From Mimachlamys varia (Eukaryota; Mollusca; Bivalvia; Pectinida; Pectinidae), in NCBI GenBank assembly GCA_947623455.1, contig OX392538.1, forward strand, positions 28,457,001-28,521,000: a stretch of DNA of 64,000 bases, in the 5' to 3' direction. Positions 33,152-47,500 of this stretch are shown here, piece by piece. Position 1 is the stretch's first letter. Each line of letters begins with the position of its first letter. Under the pieces are notes generated by a model that was not told where the DNA came from, did no database searches, and saw only the letters and a program-made list of their open reading frames with translations. The position numbers were made by a program, and so were the translations under genes.

Positions 33152-35507
33152 ATGGAGTTTTGTATCTTCATCTGCGCTATCTCGCTGATTTCGCCAGCAT
33201 GTAAGTATGCTCTTTTTCTCACCTAGACATTTTTCATTATATTTCGTTATCGATATTTCAATACCAATACGATACAATGTTTAACGTTTTTGTAAATAAT
33301 TTGTATTTAGAGTGCGCAAATTACCAAAATGCTAACCTATTTAAATTTCATATGTTAAAATCAGTGACAAATCTGTATTTAGTGTTTGCATTTGGTCCAT
33401 TGCAAAGTGCAATAACTTCATATTCGAATATGTTGTGTTGTTTTGCATCGATTTTATCACACATCGTAAATTGCCATGTTCAGTATTATTTAGTTCTTTT
33501 TAAGGGGTTTATTATATACAAGATAAAAGTTCTTAAGGGATAATGTAGTAAACCAGCCATTTTTTAATTCAACGAAAATACACATATTCGGACGTAAAAC
33601 TCCGTATTTGATAAACAGTTACCACGTAGGCAATGCCCAGAGCAGCCAGTTTAATTACTACAGTTGTGATATCGTACAACGCACCAAAATCTGCGTGCGT
33701 GCATCGTGCATACATCGTGCACACATCGTTCGCCCATGGTGCGCACAACTGGGTGATCTAAAGATCTAGATTGTATGCAGAATGCGGCTTTCTAATTGTT
33801 TGATATTTTCTTTTCATACTTCTGAAAAAAAATCTGAAAATAAAGCGAAAATGTTACATCACGATGCGGGAATTGACGTTGCGTATTGATTAGTAAAAAA
33901 GAATCCGTTGTTAGGTCAATCAAAGTGTACATAAACATGTTTTAAATTTGCAAAAATACCCCAATGAAACTAAAAAAAATGTCATCAATGCTTAAATAAA
34001 AACGAACGAAAAACTTATGAATCGTTCATGAGGAATACATAACTGAACTGTTATGAAATAGTTTGTGAAATTAAAAAAAAACAAACTTTCCCTATTAAAA
34101 CGTTTCTAACAAAGATAATAGTGTTCAACTTGAAATAGTTAGCTCATTTAACAATAACAAACACTAACCAGTTGTATTATTACCATCAGTGGCTGGGGAC
34201 TATGTTGCTCCCCCTAAGCCAGGAGGCTATGCTCCACCGCCAGGAAACTATATACCTCCCCCAGGAACAAAGACAAAGTGTTGTGATAATGCCGTCTTAA
34301 TAAATGGACGATGTGTTTGTAAACCAAACTACTACGGGGCTAGTACACATCCATGTGACAGTAAGTCAAATTTATGGTTTGATAGTAACAAATGTCTTGA
34401 AAACTTTTCTATAGCAAACACAATTCATACCATTCTGTTTGAATTCGCATACCAAAACGTTCCTGTTTTTCCTTCATCAATTATCTTATGGTGAATATTT
34501 GTATTGTGTATTATTATAAATCATTATCATATTTATTGCCTTTTTGTATATCTGAGGATAGTATCGTTTTGGGGCGCTATATAGGATATTGTTAATTATG
34601 TTGTTTTTTTCTGATTTAATACGTTTCCAACTGCATGAACGTCTTTTTTCAGAACCCTGTTGGGATAAATGTGGACGAAATACGTATTGCGATGTGAAAA
34701 CATTCCGATGTTATTGCAAAAAGACATTTATCGGCAATCCTTACAAGGGTTGTTATCGTAAGTACACTATAGCTTTTATTATTTTATCAGATATCTATTA
34801 GACAAGTAGGAATTTAATTTGCGGTATATTTTAGTTTTAAGTTATCTTTAAGCTCTCAATTTTATTTGGTTTTGTTCGGTTTTATATCATATTAAAAGTT
34901 AAGGTAGCAATCGCAAATTTCATAATGAAATTTTGTTATCGTTACTTCGTAATAACTGGAAATTCGATATGACGTGTTTCCTTGCTACCACGATGAGCCC
35001 TGTTTGAGAAGCAATGTACATATCCCTTAATCTCTCCTTGAGCCTTTTCGTTTTAAGTTTTGACTACAAAAACAAAATGCATGATATATAGCGATATTGT
35101 ACTTCGACATTGGAAGTTTGTAATCGCTATTTCTTTATAAGGACTGGGTGGATCTTTCTCGAATTTCATATGATATTATTGCAGGAAAAAAAAAAATGGT
35201 TGACTGGTGATAATATTGTTTTTTTATGAACTGAATGCACCTTGTCAAATTTGATATGCTGATTTGTTATGGTTTCGTTTCTTTTTAATTTTTGTGACAT
35301 TTAAAGAACAAATGAGTCTAAAACAATGGTCGGAGCCAACATTCATTTTCAATCTCGAATTGTTTATAAGTGAATATGCACGTTTTGATATTCGTTTTGC
35401 AGTTCCTTGTTACGGAAAATGTGTTGAAAACGCCTATTGCAATAAAGATACCAACCAATGTGTTTGTAACAAAGGACTCGTCGGAAACGGTGCAGTGTTA
35501 TGTCACA
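33152..35507 (+). other. Gene 2 N-terminal region (exons 1-4)
   Basis: Signal peptide, Pro/Gly/Tyr segment with the PKP insertion (VAPPKPGGYAPPPGNY), 5-Cys module and two six-Cys EGF-like modules. An in-frame upstream ATG at 33,131 would add MPHQQPS before the signal. Confidence 0.8.
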
Positions 35508-38500
35508 GTAAGTTGGAACTTTTGATAAGCACAAGTCTACAATTTATGTTTGTATATAGATACGCATGCAGACAATGTTAATATGGTTTTCGTAACAAGT
35601 CAAACCTCTGAATACAAAACCTATGTAGTCTTGTCAGTCAATATTAATGATTTACTATCACATGAAGATTACGCATCAAACAGTTGTGTGGTGTACATTT
35701 TCTGTCGTTTTTTTGTATTTTATTTACGTGATTTATAACTACATTCAAACATTTTGTCTCCAGATGTCCTCTATCTTTCTTTTACCTATGTACTATCTAC
35801 GTCGTTGTTTTATAGAGCGAGGCGTTGTGTCACTCACGCAAACTAGCTATACTGTTTCGGAAAGCGTAGGTCAGTTACAAGTTGAGGTCGTACGAAAGGA
35901 AAGTAATGAAGGCATTGTAACTGTGACATATGAAACTACGGATTTGACTGCTACATATGGGGCCGACTACTCCGGTAATAAAGGTGTCCTGGTCTTTGGT
36001 AACGGCGAAAACACGAAATACATCACCTTTTACATTATCAACGATAAGGTAAATTATCATTTTTTTCTATTTAACTATTTTAAAAGAAATATTAACAATT
36101 CCAAAGTCATGTATACTTCTTCAACACACCCTAGGTTGCTTCAACTGGTTGTAAAAGCATAAATTAAGAAGAACGATAGAATGATGTTAATTTATGGATT
36201 ATAATCAAGATTATTCCATTTGGTGCTAAAGTTTTCTGCGAAAAAGACTGCAGTGTAAATTCTTAAATATTGAAATTATACTTTTTGGGTTCATATTACA
36301 ACAGTAACGGCATACAAAGATAGTTTTAGTTCATACTCTTAAATGTTTTTTTAATACACAGAACAAATATAATAACAAGTTTGTCTCAACAGATATTTGA
36401 ACAAGCCGAAAAGTTTAGGGTAACGCTAGTGACTGTTAGTGGAAACGGCGTACGGGAAACCCCATTCGAAGCTGTGATCACAATCACAGACGACGACAGT
36501 AAGGATGTTTTATATGCATATCGTCATACTTTTGACAAAGCTAATTTGCATGCGAAGTATTTTTGCATCAGCTTTTAAACAGATAAGCGATTGTAACTTT
36601 CCACGGAAGTGATATTGATTTTGTTTTTGCTTTTTTTGATGGTCGATTTATTTTAAAATTTTGTTTTGCTTATATGAAAAATATGTGTTTTACAGAAGCA
36701 TGTGGTGGAATATGTGGACCTTACTCGCATTGTGATGTTCCGTCCCAAAAGTGTGTCTGCGATTACGGATATATTCTAGATCCCTATCATGGTTATCACG
36801 GAGGATGTATCAGTAAGTTGTCTTTTTCCATAATGTTTTGCTTAGTTGGTCTTTCTATCAATCGCACACTTTTGATGTTTTCACTCCAACGATTAGTCAA
36901 TTAGTTGTAATGGTTTTGTTTGTGTTTTTTCGAAATAAAATATGTATATGAAACTTGTTTTCTGTTATAATATAGAACCATGTGGAGGACGATGTTGCGC
37001 TAATGCATACTGCAATAAAGAGGACAATAAATGCTACTGTAACAAAGGATATTATGGAGTACCAACAATTAAATGTTAGAGTAAGTAAAACTATTTAATA
37101 ATGAAACCAATCTTGTCCATTTAATTGAATTTTTGACATTTTAAAAAAATTAATAAAAGCGTCTCTATGAAGTCAATAATCACTTTTCTTATATGACTTA
37201 AAACATTTCCTAGGAAATACATATTTAGCTTTATTGAATTCCGACTTGTATTGACGGCCCTTCTACATTAAATTCGAAATTTTGGATTCCCACCTTTTGG
37301 CCCCTAGCATCACTGAAAAGTCCTAGGAGGACAAAACAGCGGTATACTGTATATATTACTAGATTTTAAACGGTACAACATGTGTGTGTTACGTCATCTT
37401 TGAAAACCTTTTCGTTATATTAACAGGGCCTTGTAAGGGTGCATGCAAGGAAAATGCTTCCTGTGGAAAGTACAACAGATGCTACTGCAATAAAGGATTT
37501 TACGGAAATCCATATGTTGGATGTTATCGTAAGTAGTTTACCAATGTATGTGAAAATCACTTCTTCTTTGGTCCGTTCTTGCAGTTGAGATAGATGATAA
37601 ATGTTTAAGTAAAGTTGACATTCTGTTATATAGATGTTTGTTCACAGAAGTATCGTTGGACACGTTGTGTTCCTCTGATTTCATCAAAAATAATGTCAAT
37701 GCCTTTTTATGTTCACAGCACCATGTCACGGTCGTTGTAAAATTAATGCCAAATGCGATATTCCTTCCCAAAGATGTGTTTGTCAGGATGGATTCTTCGG
37801 CGACCCTTACAAAATTTGTAACAGTAAGTGTAAATGTATACGTTCTACATTATACCATATTTGTCTTACAATGTTTTCGAATTCAGATTAATTTGACACT
37901 TGTGTACACAATCTTACAGTATCTTAAGATACATATTTGACGTTTGGTAGTATACCATATATGCTTAATATTCAATACAACGTTTGTACACGTTTAACCT
38001 GTAAATTAATCTTACAGAAGCTGGTAAGGTTTCAATAGAAAGTCCTACCTATTCCGTAAAAGAAAATGACGGCGTTGTCCAAATAACAGTGATACGAACA
38101 GGATCAACCTATGGCGCTTTTTCCGTGAAATGGGAGAGCCATGACATCGATGCTAAACAGGGTATTGACTACTTTGGCAAATTTGGATACATCTACTTTG
38201 TTCAAGGACAGACATCCGTAACTTTCGACATCCAAATCTACGTCGACTCGGTAATTTTTTTTATATTTGTTTGATAGATTGATTATTGCGTTGAAAATGA
38301 AAAAAACAACTAATGAATAATAAAGAATATATAATTCATTTATTCTCTGTTCAAACAAATAATATCGGTACTATCCTATACTATTCAAATGCTGTTAGTT
38401 TGATTATAATGACATAATTGTTTCAGTCATTGTGTTATATTCATGTTTGAAATTCATGCTTGAAATTTGTCTTTTCGTTTTTTTCATGTTTTATCAAACA

Positions 38501-41500
38501 AACTTTCCTCAGTATTTTAGAAGCCCATTATTCATCAAATATAGCAAACTAAACGTATTAACCAATATTCTTAACAGAAGATTAGGAAATGCATATACAT
38601 GTCACATTTCAACATTGTTAGTATCTTTTAGGTACTAACTTAGTTTTACACTTTTGACGAAATGCGTATAACATATATGCGTTAGATTTGCAGGAACATG
38701 ATTTTCGGCTTTTCAAGCAGACAACAATGAATACAATTTGTTTATAGATCTATGAAATAGACGAAACCTTCTCTGTGTCCCTGACGCAAGTAATCGGTGA
38801 TGCAGCACTTGGTGATGTTCTCCAGACAATTGTCACAATTGAAAATGATGACCGTATGTATTTAAAAAAAAACTTCTTTTCTTACCTATGCCAATGTTAA
38901 TTCTGCTGACAATAAATATATATATATATGTAACGAACGTAATATATTTTGGAAAAATCGATTTTTGATACATTGATTTATTTTTCAAGAAATTAAATGT
39001 GAAAAGAGTCCAACATTTTAAAGTATAATATTACATTCAGGTTTGGTGTCTGATTTTCTGTACATAGATATTGAAGTATAAACTACTTTAAAATAGTTGG
39101 TGCGATTACCCAAAAATACCCTGTCTAGTATACCTTGTTTGGAAATGTTATCGTAAATGGTATTGTATTATTTACACGGTTTTGTTGAAATTATCTAACA
39201 AATTCAATAGATGTTTGTATCAACAAACAAAACCTGTATGTATGAAAGGATGACTTTGTTGTTTGATGTAAAGTATCAGATTGAGACCAAATGAAATCAA
39301 ATATGAAAGGAGTCATCAAAGACATGTTTGCATTCGATATTATACTTAACATTTTGTATGTACAGTTGCGTGTGGTGGACCCTGCAAGCCATTCTCTCAA
39401 TGTGACATTCCTAGCCAGAAATGTGTCTGTATCAAAGGGTATATACCAAATAACTACGGAGGTTGTTCATGTACGTTTTTGTGCTAAATTTATCTCATTA
39501 AATGTAAAAATGCTTATAATGTGAATAGACCTAACCCATATAACCTTATAAGATATAGGCAAAATATAATCAAAGGAAACTTTAACACAGATATCGTTTA
39601 AAAGAAGTACAAGACAATCTGTTCAAGATAACATATCTCATATCCTATTATATTCGATTTCATTTTCAAGTAAAGGGAAGTATTTGCTCAGTAGCAATTC
39701 TAAAGCCTGATAGAGACAAAGTAAAATGACGATTGCTTGTGACACTGCGAATGGTCAATTTAGACAATATACTTTGATAATATTAATTTGAGAGTAACAC
39801 TTTAAGGAAAAATGATAATAAGCGTTGTTCAGTTGATATAGTGTGGGCAAATACATTACTTTGTATTTTATGGTTACAGTGCCTTGTGGAGGAAAATGTT
39901 GTGCTAATGCTTATTGCGATATTAGTGCCAACAGGTGTAAATGTAAAACTGGGTACATCGGTATAGGAACATGGAAATGCTCCAGTAAGTACACGTGTTT
40001 TCAAGCCTATGTAAGCTAGTATTTGTCTTCGTGTGCATCGTTGACGAATTAAGAAGTATATGGTGTTGCGAAATATGATGTTTTTAATATACGTCGCTAT
40101 TGTCGTCTTAGTCTTATTGTTTTAGCCATTTCTTTATATAATTCATAATCGTCGTTATAAGAATATCTTAAATATACAAGACAAACTCTGATAATGGTAT
40201 GTTCAAATTAATCAAAATGTTCTTTTATTTTTAGTTTAAAAACTGTAATGCTTACGTCTTTGTTGTATTAAAGGAAATTATTTTTTTCTTTTCATTTAAA
40301 AGAACCCTGTGATGATGCCTGCAGAAAATATTCGTATTGCGGCAAAGATAATAGGTGTTATTGTAATAAAGGATACTACGGGAATCCATACAGAGACTGT
40401 CACTGTAAGTATGCTTGATGAAATGCATTAAACTTTAACTCATTTCTGTCAAATTAGTGTTCAAGATCAGTTAAATTAGCTTTGCGTATGAGTTGACATG
40501 CTGCATTTTAATGATAGTGACAGTGTTAATCTGTTAACGTTTTTTATATATTTTACAGTGCCGTGCTATGGTCGATGCAAAGCCAACGCCGCATGTGATC
40601 TCTCACGCCACAGATGTTATTGTAAAGATGGATATTACGGTGACCCCTTGAAAGGATGTACAAGTAAGTATACAATCACTCTTGACTGTTTAAAGATAAA
40701 TGATTCAGATTATAGGCGCCATGGTTATCTTTGCCTTAGTGTATTTTATAATTTAGCTGAAGTTAATTACATAAAGCGTGATATTTATTTTTTTGATTGC
40801 ACTTACGACCTGAAAACTATTTTGTCATTATTATATATAAAAGCAAATAATTTTACAGCGAAAAGTTATATGCATACTGTTCATTGTTTTGATGTTCGAG
40901 GGGGCCTTTTGATAATAAGTACCTTAAATATACAGGTCCCGGGTCTTTCGTGTTTACCAAGACCACCTACACTGTGAAGGAAAATGTCGGAATCGTCCAC
41001 GTAACAATAAGCAGAGTTGGATCGAGTTCACAGGGCGTCACTGTTTATTGGAGAACTGAAGAAGGAAGCGCAAAACGAGACATCGACTTTTTGGACAGAA
41101 GTGGGCTCCTCTATTTCAAAAGCGGTGAAACTACAAAGTCTATCCCCATTCATATCCTCGACGATAAGGTAAATCATAGTTTAGAAATCTTCCACTTGCT
41201 TTTAGAGCTGCATTGTTAAATTTTATATTTCATTACATTTACATTGAAAATTACGTTTTTTTCGCCTTTCATTTGTAGTCCACTATCATCAAATGGTTGG
41301 CTATTCAAATCGCCCTTCGTCCGTGATCCGTCCGTCTTTAGACAATTCATGCTATCGCTATTGCTTGAAAAGTTCTGAATGGATCTTTCTCCAATTGCAT
41401 ATGTAGATTGCCCATGATCCTTAGTTGCGCCCTGAAGATTTTGGGACTGATCGGAAAAAATGGCTGAAAGGCAAACATCTTGGATTTTTACCAAGTTTTT

Positions 41501-44500
41501 AAAAGTTTGTTATCGATATTTCGTGAGAAGTTCTTGATGGATCTTACTCAAAATATTTCTTATGTAGGTTCCCCTTTGTGCCTTCTTGTACTCTATTGAT
41601 GTTAAGACGTCTTGAGCAGTACTGGATAGATCTTTTCTATTCTGTCCCTATTTGTGCATGGTCTAATTTTGGACTGCTCCAGAGGAAAAATGTGGCCGCC
41701 AGACGGCCAACTTGTATGTGGACTATAAACGTAAATTATGGTTATCTTTTCAAAAAATACAAGATGGATTTGGAATTTAGAAGTGTTTATAAAAAAACAA
41801 AACTCCTAAAAGAGACCTTCTTTTAACTAGTATTAGTTGCCAGGAGAAATTCATAGAACTAAGATAAATACATAAATGAAAGTTAAGATAAGAAGGGATA
41901 AGATCCACTAGGAACGAATGAAAAATCATCGATGGTGGGCGCCAAGATCTGTGGGATCTCTTGTTTAACATACAGGATTAATTTGCAATTCGAGAATAAC
42001 TCTTTATCGAGTGTTAATAAATTCGTTTAATAACTTAAACAGGGTATCGTCGCCGACTGACAGGTTCATCATCGACACAAATCTGTAGGTCATTTAATGA
42101 CAATGTGTTGAGCATGCATACATTTAGATTAAATTTGTTAAATAATTAAATGTGTTCTAGATGTAATAAAAACTATCATGTACAGGGATGTTAATGCAGA
42201 ATAAAGTGTCTTTATGTTTTTGATAATATTTTAATTAACAGTGTCGTTTTTTGGGCTTTCGGATATTTTAATTAGATTGTTGGAGAATGAGTTTTCCTTC
42301 AAACTTGCGATTGATATTTGTATGAATATATTCAGGTGTACGAGACAAAGGAGTCATTTACTGTTAGTTTGATATTAGCAAGTAAAGGAGGTGATTTAGG
42401 AAAAGTTGTGACAGCCACAATTATTATCGAGGATGATGACGGTAAGTAGTATGTATTAAATGTACCTTTAATCAAACATCTTTTCAATTAGATATAAAAT
42501 ATTCATAAGACAAAGGAGTCATTTACTGTTAGTTTGATATTAGCAAGTAAAGTTTAAATTAATATCCATATATTTCATTTATTCAAAGTTTTGGTTTGTT
42601 TTCAAAATGATGTTGCGTTTTAATATATATAATTAACACTTGCTATGTAATTGTTTCATGCAGATGCTTGTGGTGGACCATGTGCAACTTATTCCCATTG
42701 TGATTTACGTCTTCATAAGTGTGTTTGTAACAAGGGATACTTGTATGATTCCGTTTATGGAGGATGTGTTCGTACGTATTATTTGACAATGTAAATTATA
42801 TGTTATAAGATATATGTAATATAGAGCCAACTTCAACTTGAAAAGTATTTATAACGAATTTCAAATAGAATGATTTCTCCTTTGTTTCTGTCATAAAAGT
42901 AGCCAACATTATGGCATAATATCAGATAATGCCGTACCTTGCAGCGCCATGTGGTGGAAGATGCTGTGTTAACGCATACTGTGACAGTCATTCCAATACA
43001 TGTAAATGTAAAACAGGATACCTTGGGATCGGAACTGTAGCCTGTTATAGTAAGTTATCAGAATGTATATGTATACCCTTTAACAATAACAAATGTTGAG
43101 ATTTTAATCGATATGTGACACCATTTTGATTCAATAGATTTCTTTTAGAGAAATTATCTGCAAGCAATATAAAATATTTTTCTATATTTTGATATCATGG
43201 TAAGAAATGTTAGGTCCATAGAAGAAATATATCACTGTAGATAAACATGGTAAGATCTTTACAGTGATGTACTGTATAGTCGAATAATTTGTAAGCAAAG
43301 CAGACTCAGCATCTATATATCAGTGAAGTCAAGGGTGCTTATATTGCCCATACACTTATTGGCCTTCTTAAAACCAATTCTACAGAACCATGTCAAGGCT
43401 TATGCAAAGCAAACGCTGAATGTGGACCTGACAACAGATGTTGTTGTAGGAAAGGTTACTATGGAAACCCTTACGTAGGATGTACACGTAAGCAAAATCT
43501 AAGATATTACTGATATCGAATTATAAAACATATTATGCGCAATCTTTAAAATGAAAGTATATCTCTGATTCATAATTCAATTTTAATATAACTGTTGACA
43601 AATAATGTAAAATTTTCGAGAACAAAAGTATTAAAAAAGACAAAGCGGTGTTTGTGAAAGATTTTAAAGCTAATTAATTCAATTTTTAAGTTTAATTTTT
43701 AAAGTGTCATCATAATACTTTAATCCCATGATACATTATTTCGGAGTAATTTTGCCATTTAATATGACGTAAACATTCATCTCTTAGACAATTCTACAAT
43801 AATGATAAAAAAATGTGTGATTTATAGTACCATGTAGAGGACTGTGTAAGGCCAATGCTCGATGTGATATCCCCTCCCAGCGATGCCAATGTAATCATGG
43901 ATTCTACGGTGATCCACTCGTGGGATGTGGCAGTAAGACTTTTAATATTCAAAGTAATGTATTATTCAAGAAAACAGGTGCTGTGGTTTAAAATTTAAAT
44001 TTACATACACAATAAACATAAAACTTAGTAAACAAACTACGTGTTGTTGCTCAACTATAATTCAGTAATCGATACACCATACCTAACATAAATATGTACC
44101 ACATACAGCTGTAAACGAATCGTCAATGTGTTCGTTGTTTTTCCCTCTATAGGAGCAAGTGGATTTCAGTTCGCGAAACCCACTTACGAAGTCAACGAAG
44201 ACGCGGGTTCAATAACAGTGACAGTAAACAGGATCGGATCTACACTGGGCTTTGCGAGTGTGACGTGGCTCACAAAGAATTTGTCCGCCGACCACCCTAA
44301 TGACTTCCTCAACAACTATGGGGTCATATACTTCGCGCATGGCGTTTCTTCACGGACTATCGAAATTCATCTCGTTGTCGATAAGGTAATATTCCTGTCC
44401 GGATTGAGTACATTTCACGCAGGTTTAATCGCTTGATTTCTAAATTGAGATAATAATAATAAAGAAACCTAATTGAAATGTTCCAACAGATTAATAAATT

Positions 44501-47500
44501 AAATATATTATGTATTAACTTAAAATAATCTGCCATTAACCTTTCAACTCAAGTGGTACATAATTTTAAGTAGGTATTAGTCGGTAATAAAGACAACTTG
44601 TTTTGATGTGATGAATAAAAGTGACATAATTGTGTAGTTTGTAAATGGTGCTTCGTAATAATTTGTAGGTATATGAACAAAACGAGAAATTCCAGATTGT
44701 TTTGACAAAGGTGTTCCCAAGGGGTGACCTTAGCGGTTTGACAACAACTACTGTTACTATCATAAACGACGACAGTAAGTGTAATCTTTATTTCGAGAAT
44801 ATATGTATTATGCTGCAATGGAAACAGTCGAAACTTCTTAATATGAAACTTGTTTCATGCCAAAAGGACAAACAATTGCTGCGTTACATACATTTTATCA
44901 GAAAAGTGCCTTTGTACGTCTGAACACACCATATGGAGTTTTTAATGTATATGTTAGTTTACCATTGGGCTTAATAATGGAACCTTCATGTTTTCGTTAA
45001 ACTCGTTAAAAAGGTTTGAGGCGTTTATTAAACATAATAATCGAAGGGAAACTAATATATGTGACTAATGAATGCAATAATAAATAAATATAAGCAATTG
45101 TATTTAGTGTATAAAGAAAATGAATCGACCGACGCATATACATGCTTTGTTAAGCCTTGAATACATGTAAAACTACACCGTAGACTAGTTTAATTTTAAT
45201 TATCGATTTTTAATTAAACTTCATATTAACAAAACTAAATTCTGACAATGAAATTGGGAAATGATTTTGATATTTTTATTTACTCCACAGAACCTTGTGG
45301 AGGACCTTGTAAAATCAACGCTCACTGTGACGTACCATCTCAGAAATGTGTTTGTAACAAAGGACACATTCTGTGGCATGGAGTATGTGGCCGTGAGTAT
45401 CTATGTTCTTATTTTAGATAAAGTGAATAAATGGACCTACGTGTAATTATCTGTATACCATATCCAATAGACCAACTCAAAACTAAGTTTGAATATATTG
45501 TTCTTGCCTCTACCAAAACTAAATTCTTTGCTTTCTTATATTTTGAATTGAACACCTTAATTATAACATTGATATGATTAATGATATCATTAACATTGAT
45601 TTTTTTATCTTTAGTTCCATGTGGTGGAAAGTGTTGCGCCAATGCGTACTGTAGTGTCAAGGACAATCAATGTCATTGCAATTCCGGGTACATCGGAACT
45701 CCAACACAGAAATGTTACAGTGAGTAAATGTTAATGTCCGTTAAGGATCGCTTTGATAGCACCAAATTAAAGATTGAAAATGATACTTATCAATTTGCTT
45801 GGCCATGCAAGTATCATATTTGTTTTTATTGAAAATCCCATCAGGTTTGTGCATTATCAAAACGTGAACATCAGTTGATCAGTGTTTATCATATGCCAAA
45901 TGTCAACACCAAAAACCATTTCTGCAATTTTGTTACGCAAACTAATTGAATCTCTTTTTAAGCAACCATTGAATTGTTTATGCAACGAAAAAAATAGACA
46001 GAAAATATATCCATCGTGCATTTTAATGATATAAAGTAAGTGTTTTTGAGACGATACTCTGTAATATAACACACACAATGCCGCCAGTTGTCATGTTCTA
46101 TAGCAGGCTTTTGAACTATTTTTCATTTTCTGACAGTCCCATGTAATAATGCCTGTAAAAAGTTTGCCTTCTGTGGAAAAGATAATAAGTGTCATTGCAA
46201 GACAGGCTATTACGGAAGTCCCTACGTGTCTTGTCATCGTAAGTATACTTGCATAATAAAAATATTTCTATAATACTGATGGTATCACCAATGTGTATAC
46301 TTCATGATATTTCTTTATTTTATATATATTTATATACAATTTCCCTTTTTTCGCACCAATAAATTGTTTTCCATTGAAGACATTTGATAATAACTTATAC
46401 ATGTCTGTTGGATGTTTTACTAGCATTCATAAAACCTCGAAAATGTGGAAGCAATATCCTCTTTTGTCAAATAAAAAGTCTTAAATATATAACTCAATCT
46501 CATCATTTTTCACATTGTTGTCACAACAGTTCCTTGTCACGGGCTGTGTAGACAGAACTCAGAATGTAACCTCAAGACCCATCAGTGTGTTTGCCTCCCG
46601 GGATTCTTTGGCGACCCGAAAGTTGGATGTAAGGGTAAGTGACCTTTTACATTTTCCTTGGTCTATGTGTTGAATATGTAATATAATACGTTTGCTACGA
46701 TCAATTAATTAATTGCTGTAAGATTTTCAGTTGCTTTTATGTTTTGCAGAGCCAAGCAGATTTATTCTCGCTCAATCAAGCTATGCTGTAAAGGAGAGCG
46801 CAAATGAGCTAGTTGTAACAGTTAATAGGATTGGCTCTAGCTCTGGATTAGTAAAGGTTACCTGGAAAGCTTCGGATATAACGGCAACAAGCGGTCATGA
46901 CTACGTCAACACCGGAGGAATTCTTTACTTCAAAGACAAGGAAACCTCTAAGACTATTTCCATTCATATTATTGACGACAAAGTAAGTAAATCACTAGAA
47001 TTATTATAATATGCATGTATTAAATGGGTAACAGTTTTTAACAAATTTATTAAAATATCATTGGGCTAAGCGTGAACATGCTGAATTGGATTCACTTTCA
47101 GAGTGGGTTAAATCTATCAGGTCCTCTATTCAGAAAAGAATAAGCAGTTAGCGATACAAAATGAAAACTAAACACAAGCCGGTCTTTCTTGACCCGATGT
47201 TCGAACAGCACTAAACGACCTACATGACAAGTCCATCAAAACATTTGATTTTTCCACCCTGAACATTACCAAACCATATGCCAAACTGAAAGAACGTCTT
47301 CGGTCTCTCATTATGAGAGCTTTCTTTTCCAAGAAAGGTGAACGACGATGCAAAGACATGGTTGTGAGCTATCTTGGGGCATACTTTGTGAAAAACACAA
47401 CAAAGCTAGGTTATGCTATACTGAGGAAGATATAGTATGAATGATTGAATTCCTGGTTGCCAATATCTTTGTTGAGTTCGGAGGAAAGAGTTTCCAAAAG

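Larger units (their letters stand above)
35816..37823 (+). other. Gene 2 cassette 1 (exons 5-10), contains the stop
   Basis: Same Calx-beta plus four EGF-like plan as gene 1. The last full codon of exon 8 is TAG where gene 1 has TAC, just after the final Cys of the seven-Cys module. The GTAAGT donor that follows is intact. Confidence 0.85.
40936..43932 (+). other. Gene 2 cassette 3 (exons 17-22)
   Basis: Same structure as gene 1 cassette 3, including the CCCRKGYYG module of exon 21. Intron 17 holds the inverted interspersed repeat at about 41,270-41,970. Exon 18 has its partial intronic copy at 42,508-42,552. Confidence 0.85.

Noticed and set aside
40498..40977. 159-codon frame running from exon 16 through intron 16 of gene 2 into exon 17
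   Set aside because: It enters exon 17 in the wrong frame and both splice sites are intact, so intron retention coding is unlikely; the length comes from a 57-bp intron difference.
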